This document shows, in pieces, positions 25,891 to 34,811 of a stretch of DNA of 64,000 nucleotides. Numbering within the stretch: the stretch's first letter is position 1; each line of letters starts with the position of its first letter. A program made the position numbers and the translations under genes. The stretch is from the NCBI RefSeq assembly GCF_003610915.1, contig NZ_NSDJ01000002.1, positions 372,001 to 436,000 of the forward strand, given 5' to 3'. Under the pieces are notes generated by a model, which saw only the letters and a program-made list of their open reading frames with translations, was not told the DNA's origin and ran no database searches. The stretch is from Rahnella variigena (GTDB lineage Bacteria; Pseudomonadota; Gammaproteobacteria; Enterobacterales; Enterobacteriaceae).

Positions 25891-27558
25891 TCATGCGTTT
25901 GCCCGGCTTTCATCAGTTACGATTTCGTCATCGCTCAGACGGTCAATCACCGGATAGGCGACGGCGGCAATGTGATGATGCACACGCCGGTAATCACGCA
26001 GCACGCGCTGGAAAATATCACCGGATTCCGCCCAGGCATTTTTATCGTCACGCAGCTTTCTGAAGTGCTCGCGGCTGGCAGTCGCCTCTATCTGACGTAC
26101 CACCTCTTTACGCGCCACCAGCTGATGCGCTGCCGCCAGATCCTCGCCAAGAAATGCGGTGATGGCCAGACGCAGACTCACCAGGATTTCCGCGTGCAGC
26201 AGGCCGATATTGTGCAGCTCGAATGCGCTGAACTGCTCGCCACGGCGTCCGCGACGCGTTGCCAGCTGCGTCAGGCTGCTGGACAGAATGTCGCCCGCGT
26301 GCTCGATATTAATGACAAACATCAGGATTTCCTGCGCCCGGTCGGCATCTGAATCGCTCAGCCCTTCCTGCCCGATATCCGCCAGATAGGCGCGGATCGC
26401 CGCACTCAGTCCGTCGAGTGACTGATCGGCCTGCCGGATTTTGCCTGCTTTCAGCGGATCGGGAGCGGCAAACAGCGCACGCAGGCGATCGAGCATAACG
26501 TTCAGCATGTCCGCAACCCGCAGTGATTCGCGCACGGAATTGGACAGCCCGATGTAGGCAATATCCAGCCCGGCCTCATCGAGATACATCGGCATACCCG
26601 GATCCGCCGGGCGCGGTTCTTCCGGGAAAAACCGCTCCAGTGCGCGCGCCAGCGGACCGGTCAGCCCGATAAAGATAATGGCCAGCACGGCGCTGAACGC
26701 GGTATGAAACATCACCACCAACTGCGGTGTGGTCAGTTCGAAAGCGGCGGCCAGTTTGCCGAGCAGCGGCATCAGCGCCAGAGCCACCACACATCCCGCA
26801 CCGCGCACCAGCAAATTACCAGCTGGCAGACGACGAGCCACGGCCGAACCCGCGTTCAGTAACGGCGGCAGCGCCCCGCCGATATTTGCACCCAGAACCA
26901 GCACCATCGCGGTAACAGGTGTCATCACGCCAGTGGCAGCAAGCGAGGCAATCAGCAAAATCACCGCCACGCTGGAGTGACAAACCAGCGTGAGAATAAT
27001 GGCAACCATCAGCGCAATCAGCGTGTCGCCTTCCAGCCCCTGCATCACCGCATGAAATACCGGCGTGGTTTCGATATGTCCCAGCGTGGCGCTGAGCATC
27101 CCGAGCGCCAGCAACATCTGGCCGAGGCCTATCAGCGCGCAGCCCGCACTTTCAAAACCCGAATGGTCACGAAGTTTAAACACCACAAATCCGCTCAGAA
27201 TCAGCAAGGGAACGGCAATTTCGGTGTTGAAACTCATCAGTTGAACCACCAGCGTCGACCCGACATTCGCGCCGAGCATAACCGCCAGCGCCGGTGCCAG
27301 ACTCAGCGTTCCGGCGGCGGTAAATGAAGTCGCCATCAGGCTCACTGCCGTGCTGCTTTGCAACAGGCCGGTAATGGCGACGCCAGCAAGCAGCGCCATC
27401 CAGCGGTTAGTGAGATGCCGCCCCATCCAGTGACGCAGCGGCGTACCAAATCCGCGTTGCAGCGCGGTTGAAATCATATGAGAACCCCACAGCAGCAGCG
27501 CGATGGCGCCTGCCAGATGGACAAGCAGTGTGGTTCCGGATTGAGTTGTCATAATCAT
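25891..27558 (-). CDS. Na/Pi cotransporter-family protein with PhoU-like C-terminus (YjbB-type)
   Basis: This inner-membrane protein of about 555 residues has two repeated transporter halves. The first carries GLLQSSTAVSLMATSFTAAG and the second CHSSVAVILLIASLAATGVM; the QSS/SS pairs are typical of NptA/YjbB sodium-phosphate carriers. The C-terminal 220 residues are helical and PhoU-like (RVADMLNVMLDRL, INIEHAGDILSS). E. coli YjbB can export phosphate. Three start codons lie close together; 27558 has AGGGGA at the best spacing. A 22-codon membrane peptide gene ends 15 bases upstream and may be co-translated. Confidence 0.85.
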   Translation of the reverse strand: MIMTTQSGTTLLVHLAGAIALLLWGSHMISTALQRGFGTPLRHWMGRHLTNRWMALLAGVAITGLLQSSTAVSLMATSFTAAGTLSLAPALAVMLGANVGSTLVVQLMSFNTEIAVPLLILSGFVVFKLRDHSGFESAGCALIGLGQMLLALGMLSATLGHIETTPVFHAVMQGLEGDTLIALMVAIILTLVCHSSVAVILLIASLAATGVMTPVTAMVLVLGANIGGALPPLLNAGSAVARRLPAGNLLVRGAGCVVALALMPLLGKLAAAFELTTPQLVVMFHTAFSAVLAIIFIGLTGPLARALERFFPEEPRPADPGMPMYLDEAGLDIAYIGLSNSVRESLRVADMLNVMLDRLRALFAAPDPLKAGKIRQADQSLDGLSAAIRAYLADIGQEGLSDSDADRAQEILMFVINIEHAGDILSSSLTQLATRRGRRGEQFSAFELHNIGLLHAEILVSLRLAITAFLGEDLAAAHQLVARKEVVRQIEATASREHFRKLRDDKNAWAESGDIFQRVLRDYRRVHHHIAAVAYPVIDRLSDDEIVTDESRANA

Positions 27559-27573
27559 TGTCATTCCCCTTTT

Positions 27574-27642
27574 TCAGGGTTTTTTTTGTGGTGTGAAAAC
27601 CGTTACGAAAAGCAAGGTCACGATAAAAGCCGGTACAGCCAT
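27574..27642 (-). CDS. Unannotated 22-residue membrane peptide upstream of the Na/Pi gene
   Basis: The minus-strand frame starts with ATG at 27642 behind a strong AGGAG at seven bases. It encodes a 22-residue peptide starting MAVPAFIVTLLFV, with one hydrophobic helix and a short basic end (PQKKP), then TGA. It ends 15 bases before the preferred start of the cotransporter gene. This looks like a small transmembrane subunit or a leader peptide. I know no exact homologue. The evidence is the ribosome site, the hydrophobicity and the position. Confidence 0.5.
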   Translation of the reverse strand: MAVPAFIVTLLFVTVFTPQKKP

Positions 27643-28524
27643 GGTGATGCTCCTGTCACCGGATAACGCGCAGATGAAACCGCAGTCTGTTATTTTCAGA
27701 CAGCAGAAACCCTTCACCTTATTTCAGTGATCGGTATTTAATTATTTTCGCGCAGAATTCCCCGCCGTTTATTTTCCTTTAATTAAAAAGTTAATAAACA
27801 GAGTGAAATCGATTATGTGTCTTTTATTGATGCATAACTGACGCTGGAATTTTATTAAAGAAACAATAAAACGATCAAAGCCGTCAGACATGTGTCAAGA
27901 CGATGTTCAGCGCAGCGAAATGCTGACGTTGAATCAGTGAAAGGAAATCCGACTATGTGGATCTTCGCTGTCAGAAACGATACAGCGTTGTTCCAGCTGA
28001 CCGGTGACAGGACTGACCCTCCACGTGGTAACGCGGTGATTAAGTCTGTTGATTTTAGAGGAAAAAATAGATGATGCATCTTTCTTGCGGGCAGCCAACA
28101 TCCTGTCACGAGACGGGCGGACACGCAAAGTGGATGTCATTGTTTTGACATCAGAAAAAAGGGTAGATTTGAAATTCATAATACACCTCGGGACCGTGAC
28201 ATTCAGGTTGAGGCGGGATTACACGAGAGCATCAGGCTCTGGCGAGGCGCACCCAAACGGTGAAATGATCACAATCGATTTTATGTTTACTGTTCCGGCA
28301 CGCTATATCAGCGTCATCCGGCAAGCTACTGGTTACAGTGTCCATTAGTCTCTTATGTAAAGTTAATAAAGGCCGCTACTTGCGGCTCGTGCAATTTACC
28401 CATGCGCTATATTATTGTCAACCCGAAAACATTTATTGATATGTTTCGTTTATATTTCAGTGAAGAAATAGCCGGACAGCATTCGCTGACCGGCTGACAG
28501 ATGTCTCACCCGAATGTGATAACA
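27643..28524. other. Long, mostly non-coding gap between the Na/Pi gene and kdgM
   Basis: This AT-rich stretch of about 880 bases holds the promoter region of the small peptide/Na-Pi unit and one possible small gene (27934-28179, minus). A GGCCGC/GCGGC stem occurs near 28370. I saw no tRNA, riboswitch or transposase remnant that I could defend. Confidence 0.4.
27934..28179 (-). CDS. Possible small basic protein, function unknown
   Basis: This 81-codon frame has an ATG at 28179 preceded by GAGG at eight bases, a good enterobacterial start. The product is basic at first (RVRPSRDRMLAARKKD) and has a TTWRVSPVTGQLEQRC segment followed by an acidic-polar end. The pattern looks more protein-like than neighbouring random frames. 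I do not recognise a family, and overlapping frames on both strands make this only a candidate. Confidence 0.35.
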   Translation of the reverse strand: MNFKSTLFSDVKTMTSTLRVRPSRDRMLAARKKDASSIFSSKINRLNHRVTTWRVSPVTGQLEQRCIVSDSEDPHSRISFH

Positions 28525-29205
28525 TCAGAAGTTATATTGTATCCCTAACCTGAAACGCGTTTGTCTTTCGTCAGTGGTTTTCCGCACAGACACATTACCG
28601 ATTTGCGCATAAGGCGTCCATTGCTTATTAATATTGTAAGCGACTTTCAGATCCTGCTCATAATCCCATTTATCATTGTCGTAAAGAATTTGGTCGCTGT
28701 TTTTATATATATAATTATATTCAAATCGCCAGTCAGCAATCCGATAACCTAACCAGATTTCACCACGATTAGTTTTACGGTCTTCGGTATTTTCTTTGGT
28801 ATAACGGGTATATTCATAACGATAACGGGCATTGAAATAGATCCCGCTGTCGAACGTATATCCTGCGGTTAAAAAAGGTTTATAGATGCTGCTGTCAGAA
28901 CTGGATTCCAGCGTGAAACCAGGCTGGATAAACACCTTAGGGGTGATCTTATACTGATAGCTTATGGTGCTTTCAGTGCCGTTATCCACCAGATTATTAA
29001 AGGGTTTGTTCGGGTTGTCACCGCCGGACTTCCATTTGGCTTCCAGCGAGAAACCAAACCCGTTAGCGAAACGGTGCGATACCATCGCGCGGTCTTTATG
29101 CTGTTTACTGTCATCCAGCCATTCATGGCGAAGATCAATCGTCACGGCATGACTGCTGGCGCTGGCCAGCAGTAAGCCGCAGAGTATCAGTCTGCACTTT
29201 TTCAT
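28525..29205 (-). CDS. kdgM: Oligogalacturonate-specific porin, KdgM family
   Basis: This outer-membrane beta-barrel lets oligogalacturonides from pectin enter the periplasm. It has 226 residues with a signal peptide ending ASSHA, followed by TIDLRHEWLDDSKQHKDRAM, the usual KdgM beginning. Alternating strands with many aromatics and a terminal Phe (RLGIQYNF) follow. It lies 74 bases downstream of pelX on the same strand, so it is probably expressed with togT and pelX. KdgM proteins have paralogues (KdgN, NanC), so the substrate is inferred from the pectin neighbours. Confidence 0.85.
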   Translation of the reverse strand: MKKCRLILCGLLLASASSHAVTIDLRHEWLDDSKQHKDRAMVSHRFANGFGFSLEAKWKSGGDNPNKPFNNLVDNGTESTISYQYKITPKVFIQPGFTLESSSDSSIYKPFLTAGYTFDSGIYFNARYRYEYTRYTKENTEDRKTNRGEIWLGYRIADWRFEYNYIYKNSDQILYDNDKWDYEQDLKVAYNINKQWTPYAQIGNVSVRKTTDERQTRFRLGIQYNF

Positions 29206-29279
29206 TATTTATAAATCCCAGAGATATTGAGTAATATTATTTTATTTAAAATGAGTATTGCTTTTTAACTGCGCTGCAA

Positions 29280-31448
29280 TCACTTTTTCTTCAGAAAGTC
29301 AGCGTAATTAAATCCGCCGTCAGAAAGACGGGTTATCGGATCCGGCAGCCGCAAAGAAATAAAATCTCCGGGCTGAATTTCTTTATTCAGTTTATTCACC
29401 GTTTTGTGGCCGGTATAAAAATAATTGCTGTCGTCCACATTGCCGGTCACGGCATCGTCATATTTACCGGGCAAGGTGCGCAGGGAAAAATTGTCTTTGA
29501 AGATGCCCTGCTTGTCCGCCGTGGTGTAAGGCGACGGGCGGAACAGGAAGTTGAAGCGTTTGTTGTCCAGCGCGCGGTTGTTTTCAACCACCAGCGCACC
29601 GGGGTTGAAATTATCGGTGAAACCGTCCATGCCGTTTTCGACCGCCACGCTGTTACGGATGATGTGTGCGACAGGCAATCCTTCACCGCCCAGTTTAAAA
29701 CCGTTGCTGCCGTTGTGAACCGACAGACTGTTTTCAATCGTCACGCTGCCGTTCGGGCCGTCCTCAATTTTGTTGAACAGGTCAAAGCCATCGTCAACAT
29801 TGTCATGCGAATAGCAGTTCACCAGCCGGTTACCCTCTCCGACGCGCATTTTAACCGCGAAGCCGTCAGCATTTTTGCGTCCCGGATCCTGATTCCCCCA
29901 GGATTCTGAATTACTGATCAGGTTATGGCTTGCCCACAGCGCACGGCCAATGCCGTCCGGCGAGGCGACCCAGATGCCGGTATCATCTGCATGATGGGCT
30001 TTCACGCGGTCAATATGATTGTAGCTGCCGGCAATGTGGAAGCTTTTCTGCGTGACGGTAATGTCCCGTATATTCCAGAAGCTCGCATCGAGCTTCAGCC
30101 CGTTAAACACCACGTTGTTGCCCTGCGCACGCAGCGTTTTGCGATTCTGTTCCGTGCCGCTGGCCGTTGCCGGTATCACGCCCGCCGGATATTCCCCCTC
30201 TGCCAGCCACAAGGTGCCGCCTGGCGCTAACAGATTAACAGCACTGGCGAAATCCAGCGGATGTTGCGAGGAACCGTCGTTACCGGCCTCGCCCTGCGGG
30301 GACACGTGCAATTCATCAGGGTTGCTGACCAGTGCCATTTTGAGCGGGAATTCCAGCGTGACCGGTGTGCCGTCATCCGGCGTAAAAATTATCTGTAATG
30401 GCGTGACAGGCTGCTGTGCGTGGAATGGCGCGGTCACCACTTCGCCGCCGCGAACGGCGGTCTGGCGCAGTAAAGGTTTGCCATCCTGATTAATCTGCAA
30501 CTGACCGTCACCGTTGGTGCGCAACTGAATCACGCTGTCACGCCGGGTGATCAGTGGCGATGACATGACTTCGATACGCGCGTTAAGTGACGGCGTCACG
30601 TAAGGTGCGGAAGGTTGGGTATGCGCTTCATCCAGCGTCAGTCTGGCGTGACTGACGGTGATGCTGGCATTGCGGGAAGCAAAAAAACCGACGTAATAGC
30701 CGGTTTTATCCAGCTGCGTCACACGGTCAGCGCCTGCAACGGACTGGCTGATCCACTTGTCGCTGCCCTGTGGCGCGTAAGCGACATCAAAACTATTATC
30801 CGTGCGGGTCAGGCGTAATGTGAAATGCGCAGGCGTGGTCAGCGGGTGATAACTCTCACGCACGATGCTGATCCCGGTATTTCCCCACGGTTGCTGCACG
30901 CCCTGACGGGCAATCAGCGCCAGAACCGGCGGTTTATCGCCGGTAGCCATTACGCTGTTCATCACCATATTTGATGCAGCCGGTAATTCTTCAATGCCGG
31001 GTTTGGTCACGGGTTCACGAGGCGTACCCAGAATATCGCGCACCAGTAATCCTGCCCCTTCCTGCCCTGCCGGTTTTGCGCCGTTTTCCGGCCCGAACTG
31101 GTTGAGGGTAAAATCGGCCTCAAGACGGAAATTCACGTCAGCCGGTAATTTCGTATAGAAGTAGGTTAAGCCATCATGACTGTTACCGACCTTGCCGCCG
31201 CGGCTTTCCAGCGTAAACGGCGTGCTGAGCAACGTGCCGGCGGCCGGCACCGGTTTACCGTCAGCAAGCCGGGTTTCGTTCATGCCGATTTTTTGTGGCA
31301 AAACGTTGGTGGCAAAATTGACGTCAGTAGACTGACCAAACGTGATGCTGTGCCAGACCAGTTTGCTGGCGTCAGGCAATGCAGCGGCGAGGCTTTGTGC
31401 GCACATCCCGAGGGACAGCGCGGCAATAACAAATTTTGATGCCCGCAT
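29280..31448 (-). CDS. pelX: Periplasmic exopolygalacturonate lyase, PelX-type (PL9)
   Basis: This enzyme releases unsaturated digalacturonate from polygalacturonate ends by beta-elimination. It has 722 residues with a signal peptide (MRASKFVIAALSLGMCAQSLAA). An N-terminal beta-sandwich region covers about residues 30-270. The C-terminal half is a right-handed beta-helix with repeated N/D-rich turns, including NADGFAVKMRVGEGN, HDNVDDGFDLFNK and NGSNGFKLGGEG. These resemble PL9 strands in which Asp residues bind calcium and a Lys acts as base. It sits between the transporter and porin genes and should act in the periplasm on oligomers brought in by KdgM. Confidence 0.85.
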   Translation of the reverse strand: MRASKFVIAALSLGMCAQSLAAALPDASKLVWHSITFGQSTDVNFATNVLPQKIGMNETRLADGKPVPAAGTLLSTPFTLESRGGKVGNSHDGLTYFYTKLPADVNFRLEADFTLNQFGPENGAKPAGQEGAGLLVRDILGTPREPVTKPGIEELPAASNMVMNSVMATGDKPPVLALIARQGVQQPWGNTGISIVRESYHPLTTPAHFTLRLTRTDNSFDVAYAPQGSDKWISQSVAGADRVTQLDKTGYYVGFFASRNASITVSHARLTLDEAHTQPSAPYVTPSLNARIEVMSSPLITRRDSVIQLRTNGDGQLQINQDGKPLLRQTAVRGGEVVTAPFHAQQPVTPLQIIFTPDDGTPVTLEFPLKMALVSNPDELHVSPQGEAGNDGSSQHPLDFASAVNLLAPGGTLWLAEGEYPAGVIPATASGTEQNRKTLRAQGNNVVFNGLKLDASFWNIRDITVTQKSFHIAGSYNHIDRVKAHHADDTGIWVASPDGIGRALWASHNLISNSESWGNQDPGRKNADGFAVKMRVGEGNRLVNCYSHDNVDDGFDLFNKIEDGPNGSVTIENSLSVHNGSNGFKLGGEGLPVAHIIRNSVAVENGMDGFTDNFNPGALVVENNRALDNKRFNFLFRPSPYTTADKQGIFKDNFSLRTLPGKYDDAVTGNVDDSNYFYTGHKTVNKLNKEIQPGDFISLRLPDPITRLSDGGFNYADFLKKK

Positions 31449-31480
31449 AATCGTTCTTATCCTAAAAACGTGAGGGGTCG

Positions 31481-31501
31481 CTGGCCGGTTTGCCCGGCCA
31501 G
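31481..31501 (-). other. Intercistronic hairpin between togT and pelX
   Basis: CTGGCC and GGCCAG pair, with more GC pairs inside, between the togT stop and the pelX start. No T-run follows on the minus strand. It may stabilise mRNA or reduce readthrough. Confidence 0.45.
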
Positions 31502-31536
31502 TCGGTGAAGTAAGAAATGCAGAGTTAAATCAGGGT

Positions 31537-33102
31537 TTACGGTTTTTGCGTGGCGCTGACCATCGGTTTGGCCGCGTCCAGTTCAACGGCGGGAGTGTCG
31601 AAGATTTTGCGGCAGACTTTGCTGTTGCCCCAGCATTCTTCATACGGATAGCCGATCAGTTCTTCCATCACTGCGCGAACTTCCGGCTGAACGTCGGTGA
31701 TCGCGCCGCCGGCTTTGATACGCGCCACTTCACCCAGAACCACTAAGTGTGTTTTGCGGTTAAGCTTCATCTGGTGGCTGAATACCATCGCCATCAGTGC
31801 CAGTGCTATCACGCCGATGCAGAACACCAGCGCAATCGCCGTTACCGCGCTTTCAGGCTGCGTATGGGATTTAGACTGGAAGCCGTAGAAGCTTAAAATC
31901 GCGCCCATCACGAAGACGATCACCGAGCGCATCAGCTTGCCGGAGAAGGTCATCGCACCGGCGTAAATCCCTTCACGGCGGCGGCCGGTAAAGGCTTCAT
32001 CAATATCAGCCAGGAAGGTGTAAATGGTCCACGGAATGTAATACACACCACCGGTGCCAATCCCAAACACCACAGTGATCGTCAGCATCGCCACGGTCGC
32101 GTACTGTTGCGGCAGATGCAGTAAGTGCAGCAGGCTGTAGCATACAACCGAGAATACAACGATGCCGAGCGCCAGAATATAAGGTTTGCTGAAGCCGTGC
32201 TTCACGCAAATTCCGATGAAAATGGCGGTGGAGAACAACTGCAGAATCGAGTTCAGACTGCTCAGCCCGGCCACCATCGTCGGATCATATTGCAGCACAA
32301 AGATGATGAAATACGTGAACACCGAGGCGAACAGCCATTCCGCGCCGAACCCGCACAAATACATGCCGAGATGCTTGCGGAATACGCGCAGGTGAAACGT
32401 GGATTTCATGTCCCGCACCAGCGTCAACATGGTTTTGCCCAGCGTCATTTTCTTCTCATCCACCGGCGTGGTTTCTTCCACCGGACGTTCCCAGGAAGAT
32501 AAATATAAGAGGCCGATGGCGATAAACAGAATGACGCCGTAAGTCAGTGCGGTGAAGAAGAACGGCTCAGCGGAATCTTTGCCGTAAATCAGGATGAACT
32601 GACCCGGAATAAAGGCCGCCAGGAAGTTCGCCACTTTGCCGAAAATCGCTTTGTAGCCGGTCAGTTTAGAGCGGGCTGAGAAATCAGTGGTCATTTCGGT
32701 GGCCAGTGTTTCGTAAGGCACCATCACCGAAGTGTAAATCAGTTCGAACAGCACGTAGGTGGAAAGGTAATACCAGAAACCGAAGCCTTCGACCCATAAC
32801 AACGGGTAGAACATCATCAGCGGTACACCGAGCAGAATGAAGAAACGACGACGCCCGAAGCGTTTGCCAAGGCGCGTTTTGCCAAAGTTATCAGAAAGAT
32901 AACCCATCAGTGGATTACTGATAGCATCAATGATACTGGCGACAGAGAAGATTGCTGAAGCCTGCAACAACGTCAGGCCGCAAAACGTGGTGTAGAAGTA
33001 CAGCAACCAGATACCGGCGATTGCCAGCGCCCCGCTGCCCAGTAAGTTCCCGCCGCCATAGGCCAGCTGGTGTCTGAAAAGAATTGGTTTTTCTGCGTTC
33101 AT
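31537..33102 (-). CDS. togT: Oligogalacturonide transporter, GPH-type MFS (TogT-like)
   Basis: This 521-residue inner-membrane symporter belongs to the glycoside-pentoside-hexuronide group. Typical features are DAISNPLMGYLSDN with RLGKRFGRRRFFILLG after helix 2, twelve hydrophobic segments, and a C-terminal cytoplasmic tail of about 80 residues. With pelX and kdgM it forms a pectin-oligomer import unit; TogT of Dickeya has this role. A class II CRP site and a KdgR-like operator lie just upstream. The cation (H+ or Na+) is not readable. Confidence 0.82.
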   Translation of the reverse strand: MNAEKPILFRHQLAYGGGNLLGSGALAIAGIWLLYFYTTFCGLTLLQASAIFSVASIIDAISNPLMGYLSDNFGKTRLGKRFGRRRFFILLGVPLMMFYPLLWVEGFGFWYYLSTYVLFELIYTSVMVPYETLATEMTTDFSARSKLTGYKAIFGKVANFLAAFIPGQFILIYGKDSAEPFFFTALTYGVILFIAIGLLYLSSWERPVEETTPVDEKKMTLGKTMLTLVRDMKSTFHLRVFRKHLGMYLCGFGAEWLFASVFTYFIIFVLQYDPTMVAGLSSLNSILQLFSTAIFIGICVKHGFSKPYILALGIVVFSVVCYSLLHLLHLPQQYATVAMLTITVVFGIGTGGVYYIPWTIYTFLADIDEAFTGRRREGIYAGAMTFSGKLMRSVIVFVMGAILSFYGFQSKSHTQPESAVTAIALVFCIGVIALALMAMVFSHQMKLNRKTHLVVLGEVARIKAGGAITDVQPEVRAVMEELIGYPYEECWGNSKVCRKIFDTPAVELDAAKPMVSATQKP

Positions 33103-33129
33103 AGTCGTCCCGCCCGGAGAATGATTATA

Positions 33130-33153
33130 AAATTGAACCGCTGTTTCGATTTT
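33130..33153 (-). promoter_or_regulatory. KdgR-like operator of the togT-pelX-kdgM unit
   Basis: ATTGAACC-GCT-GTTTCGAT forms an imperfect dyad resembling the KdgR consensus (TGAAAC...GTTTCA). It lies just downstream of the likely start of transcription (about 33160), a position where a bound repressor would block the polymerase. Confidence 0.6.
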
Positions 33154-33168
33154 ATGGATATGGCGTTT

Positions 33169-33212
33169 TATATAGGCGAGGCGAATGAATAGATGTGAAT
33201 TAGTTCACATTT
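33169..33212 (-). promoter_or_regulatory. CRP-activated promoter of togT
   Basis: TGTGA-ATTAGT-TCACA at 33194-33209 has both CRP half sites perfect; the 22-base site matches the consensus at 18 positions by hand count. On the minus strand TATATAAAA at 33174-33166 is a good -10 element. The CRP centre (33201.5) is then about 41 bases upstream of the start, the class II geometry. Confidence 0.75.
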
Positions 33213-33515
33213 GACACAGGAGTGTACGAATGAGCGGTCAGTTTTGAGATACGTGTAACAATATCATTCATAATTAATACACAATTTGCGCGACTATTGG
33301 GAATGAATTGGTTTTAATTCGAATGATTAGATAACTATGACTTATGAAACCGTGGCTTAAGCAAAGTGCAGATAAGAATTTCTTAAGGGAATTTTCCGTG
33401 AAGGTCGTGCATCTGGCGGGCGTTATCGGGGCTATGTCGTGCAAGACCAGGCAGAAAGGCCATTCCCTGGCCCTGTTGCCTGCTACAGCGAGTCATAATT
33501 CTGAGGACGTTGCTG
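33213..33515. other. Intergenic stretch between the togT promoter and ybjX
   Basis: This is an AT-rich sequence with no credible gene. A plus-strand frame at 33344-33676 overlaps ybjX and has no typical codon pattern. The end of ybjX lies at 33516. Confidence 0.5.
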
Positions 33516-34511
33516 TCAGCTTTTCAGCAGCGACGCGGTGCTTTCATGCAGTTCATCGAGCAGCGTGTAACGTTTGCGGTATTCGGAACGTTTCTTACTG
33601 GCAATCTCTTCCATCGGTTTGCGCGGCAATTCCAGCGGGACGTCATACAGTGCCGAGGAATACGGCGTCGCGCTGATGGAATCCCAGAATTCGTTATAAC
33701 TGGCGACAAACACATTTTTCTTGCGGTGACGGTAGCGCAGGCTGCGGAAAACGTGGCCGGTATCGCTCACGGCCAGAATGCGCTGAACGCCAGTCTCCGC
33801 CGCGACGCGTTGCAGGCTTTCCAGCAGCAGGCGTTTTGGGAAAAGCCCGTAACAGGATTTCGTCGCCTGTTTAATGACTTCATGTGGCGTCGAGCGGTGT
33901 GCGCCCTGGAATCCCCCGACGATCATCGTCGGCCCTTCCGAGCGCTGCACAATGCTGAAGGTCAGCGCCGCCAGCAAGGTGTCTTCCATAAACAGGAACA
34001 TATTGGCTTCGCCTTCGCGCTCGGATTTACCGATGGAACCCAGTACCACGCGAAAAGCTTCCCCATCTTTACCGGTGAACTGCGTCACGGTGTTCCCCTT
34101 TTCGCTGAGGAAAGTGTTACGCATTTGCACGTTTTCGAGGCTTTTGACGAAATCGTAGTGATCCACCAGCGCATCCGCACGACCGGCAGAAGGCAGGCCA
34201 AGATGCAGATAGGGTTTGTGGATTTTGCTCGGCAGTTTGGTTTGAATGCTGAATGCTTCCTGCCAGACGGGTTCACTGGCCATTTTATTGAGCACTTTCA
34301 GGGTATCAAGCGGGTGCAGCAAGGTACGCACAGCGTATTTCACACGGAACATCCGGTCACGCCACAGATTATCAGGCACGCACGCGCCGCTCAGCAGATC
34401 CATAAACAAGCTGAATCCGCTGCTTTTTTTGATTGTTTCTTCAACGCCGATTTGTCCGGAGGAAAATGTGCCGTTGAGGGATTCGGTTTCGTTAAGGGGT
34501 GAGTGTTCCAT
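33516..34511 (-). CDS. ybjX: VirK/YbjX family protein (DUF535)
   Basis: This 331-residue cytoplasmic protein has DUF535 landmarks: a W-x-E-AF segment (EPVWQEAFSI), then KPYLHLGLPSAGRADALVDH, EGEANMFLFMEDTLLAALTF, TMIVGGFQGAHRSTPHEVIK and YNEFWDSI. Members include YbjX and VirK, PhoP-regulated proteins linked to envelope stress and antimicrobial-peptide resistance; the biochemical activity is unknown. A candidate PhoP box lies about 105 bases upstream. The gene stands alone. Confidence 0.85.
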   Translation of the reverse strand: MEHSPLNETESLNGTFSSGQIGVEETIKKSSGFSLFMDLLSGACVPDNLWRDRMFRVKYAVRTLLHPLDTLKVLNKMASEPVWQEAFSIQTKLPSKIHKPYLHLGLPSAGRADALVDHYDFVKSLENVQMRNTFLSEKGNTVTQFTGKDGEAFRVVLGSIGKSEREGEANMFLFMEDTLLAALTFSIVQRSEGPTMIVGGFQGAHRSTPHEVIKQATKSCYGLFPKRLLLESLQRVAAETGVQRILAVSDTGHVFRSLRYRHRKKNVFVASYNEFWDSISATPYSSALYDVPLELPRKPMEEIASKKRSEYRKRYTLLDELHESTASLLKS

Positions 34512-34811
34512 GATCGGTTTCCGCTGCCTGAAAAAATCACGGTATCACCCGATTTTTAAACATCTTTACAACGTAGAATTAAAGAGAACGCAATGCAGGT
34601 GGGAAAATGAAGCGCGTTTAGCTGTTGTTTACATATTCCTGACATTAACCTCTTTCTGCCTCCTGATTGTGCGAAGCGTCGGAGAGTACATAAGGCTTTC
34701 CGCGGATAGATACTAAATGTCTGAAAATTGTCTTTTTTACAGGGACTGCTAATTGTCAGACCTCTTGCACAGGCATAACGTATACCCCTCAATACATAAA
34801 GGGATTTGATT
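34512..34811. other. Intergenic region between divergent ybjX and hcp
   Basis: This is a 300-base stretch with start regions for both genes. It contains the PhoP-like direct repeat at 34615-34631. No further gene is supported. Confidence 0.5.
34615..34631 (+). promoter_or_regulatory. Candidate PhoP box
   Basis: CGTTTA-GCTGT-TGTTTA matches the PhoP direct repeat (T/G)GTTTA-N5-(T/G)GTTTA at all but one base. The orientation faces hcp, but PhoP sites can work in reverse, and virK-type genes are known PhoP targets. Confidence 0.45.

Noticed and set aside
33344..33676. Plus-strand frame upstream of and overlapping ybjX
   Set aside because: The overlap with a real gene and the unusual composition make it noise.
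33510..34502. A 330-codon open frame on the plus strand opposite ybjX
   Set aside because: The ybjX frame has clear DUF535 motifs; the opposite frame is His/Phe/Gln-rich shadow sequence without a ribosome site.
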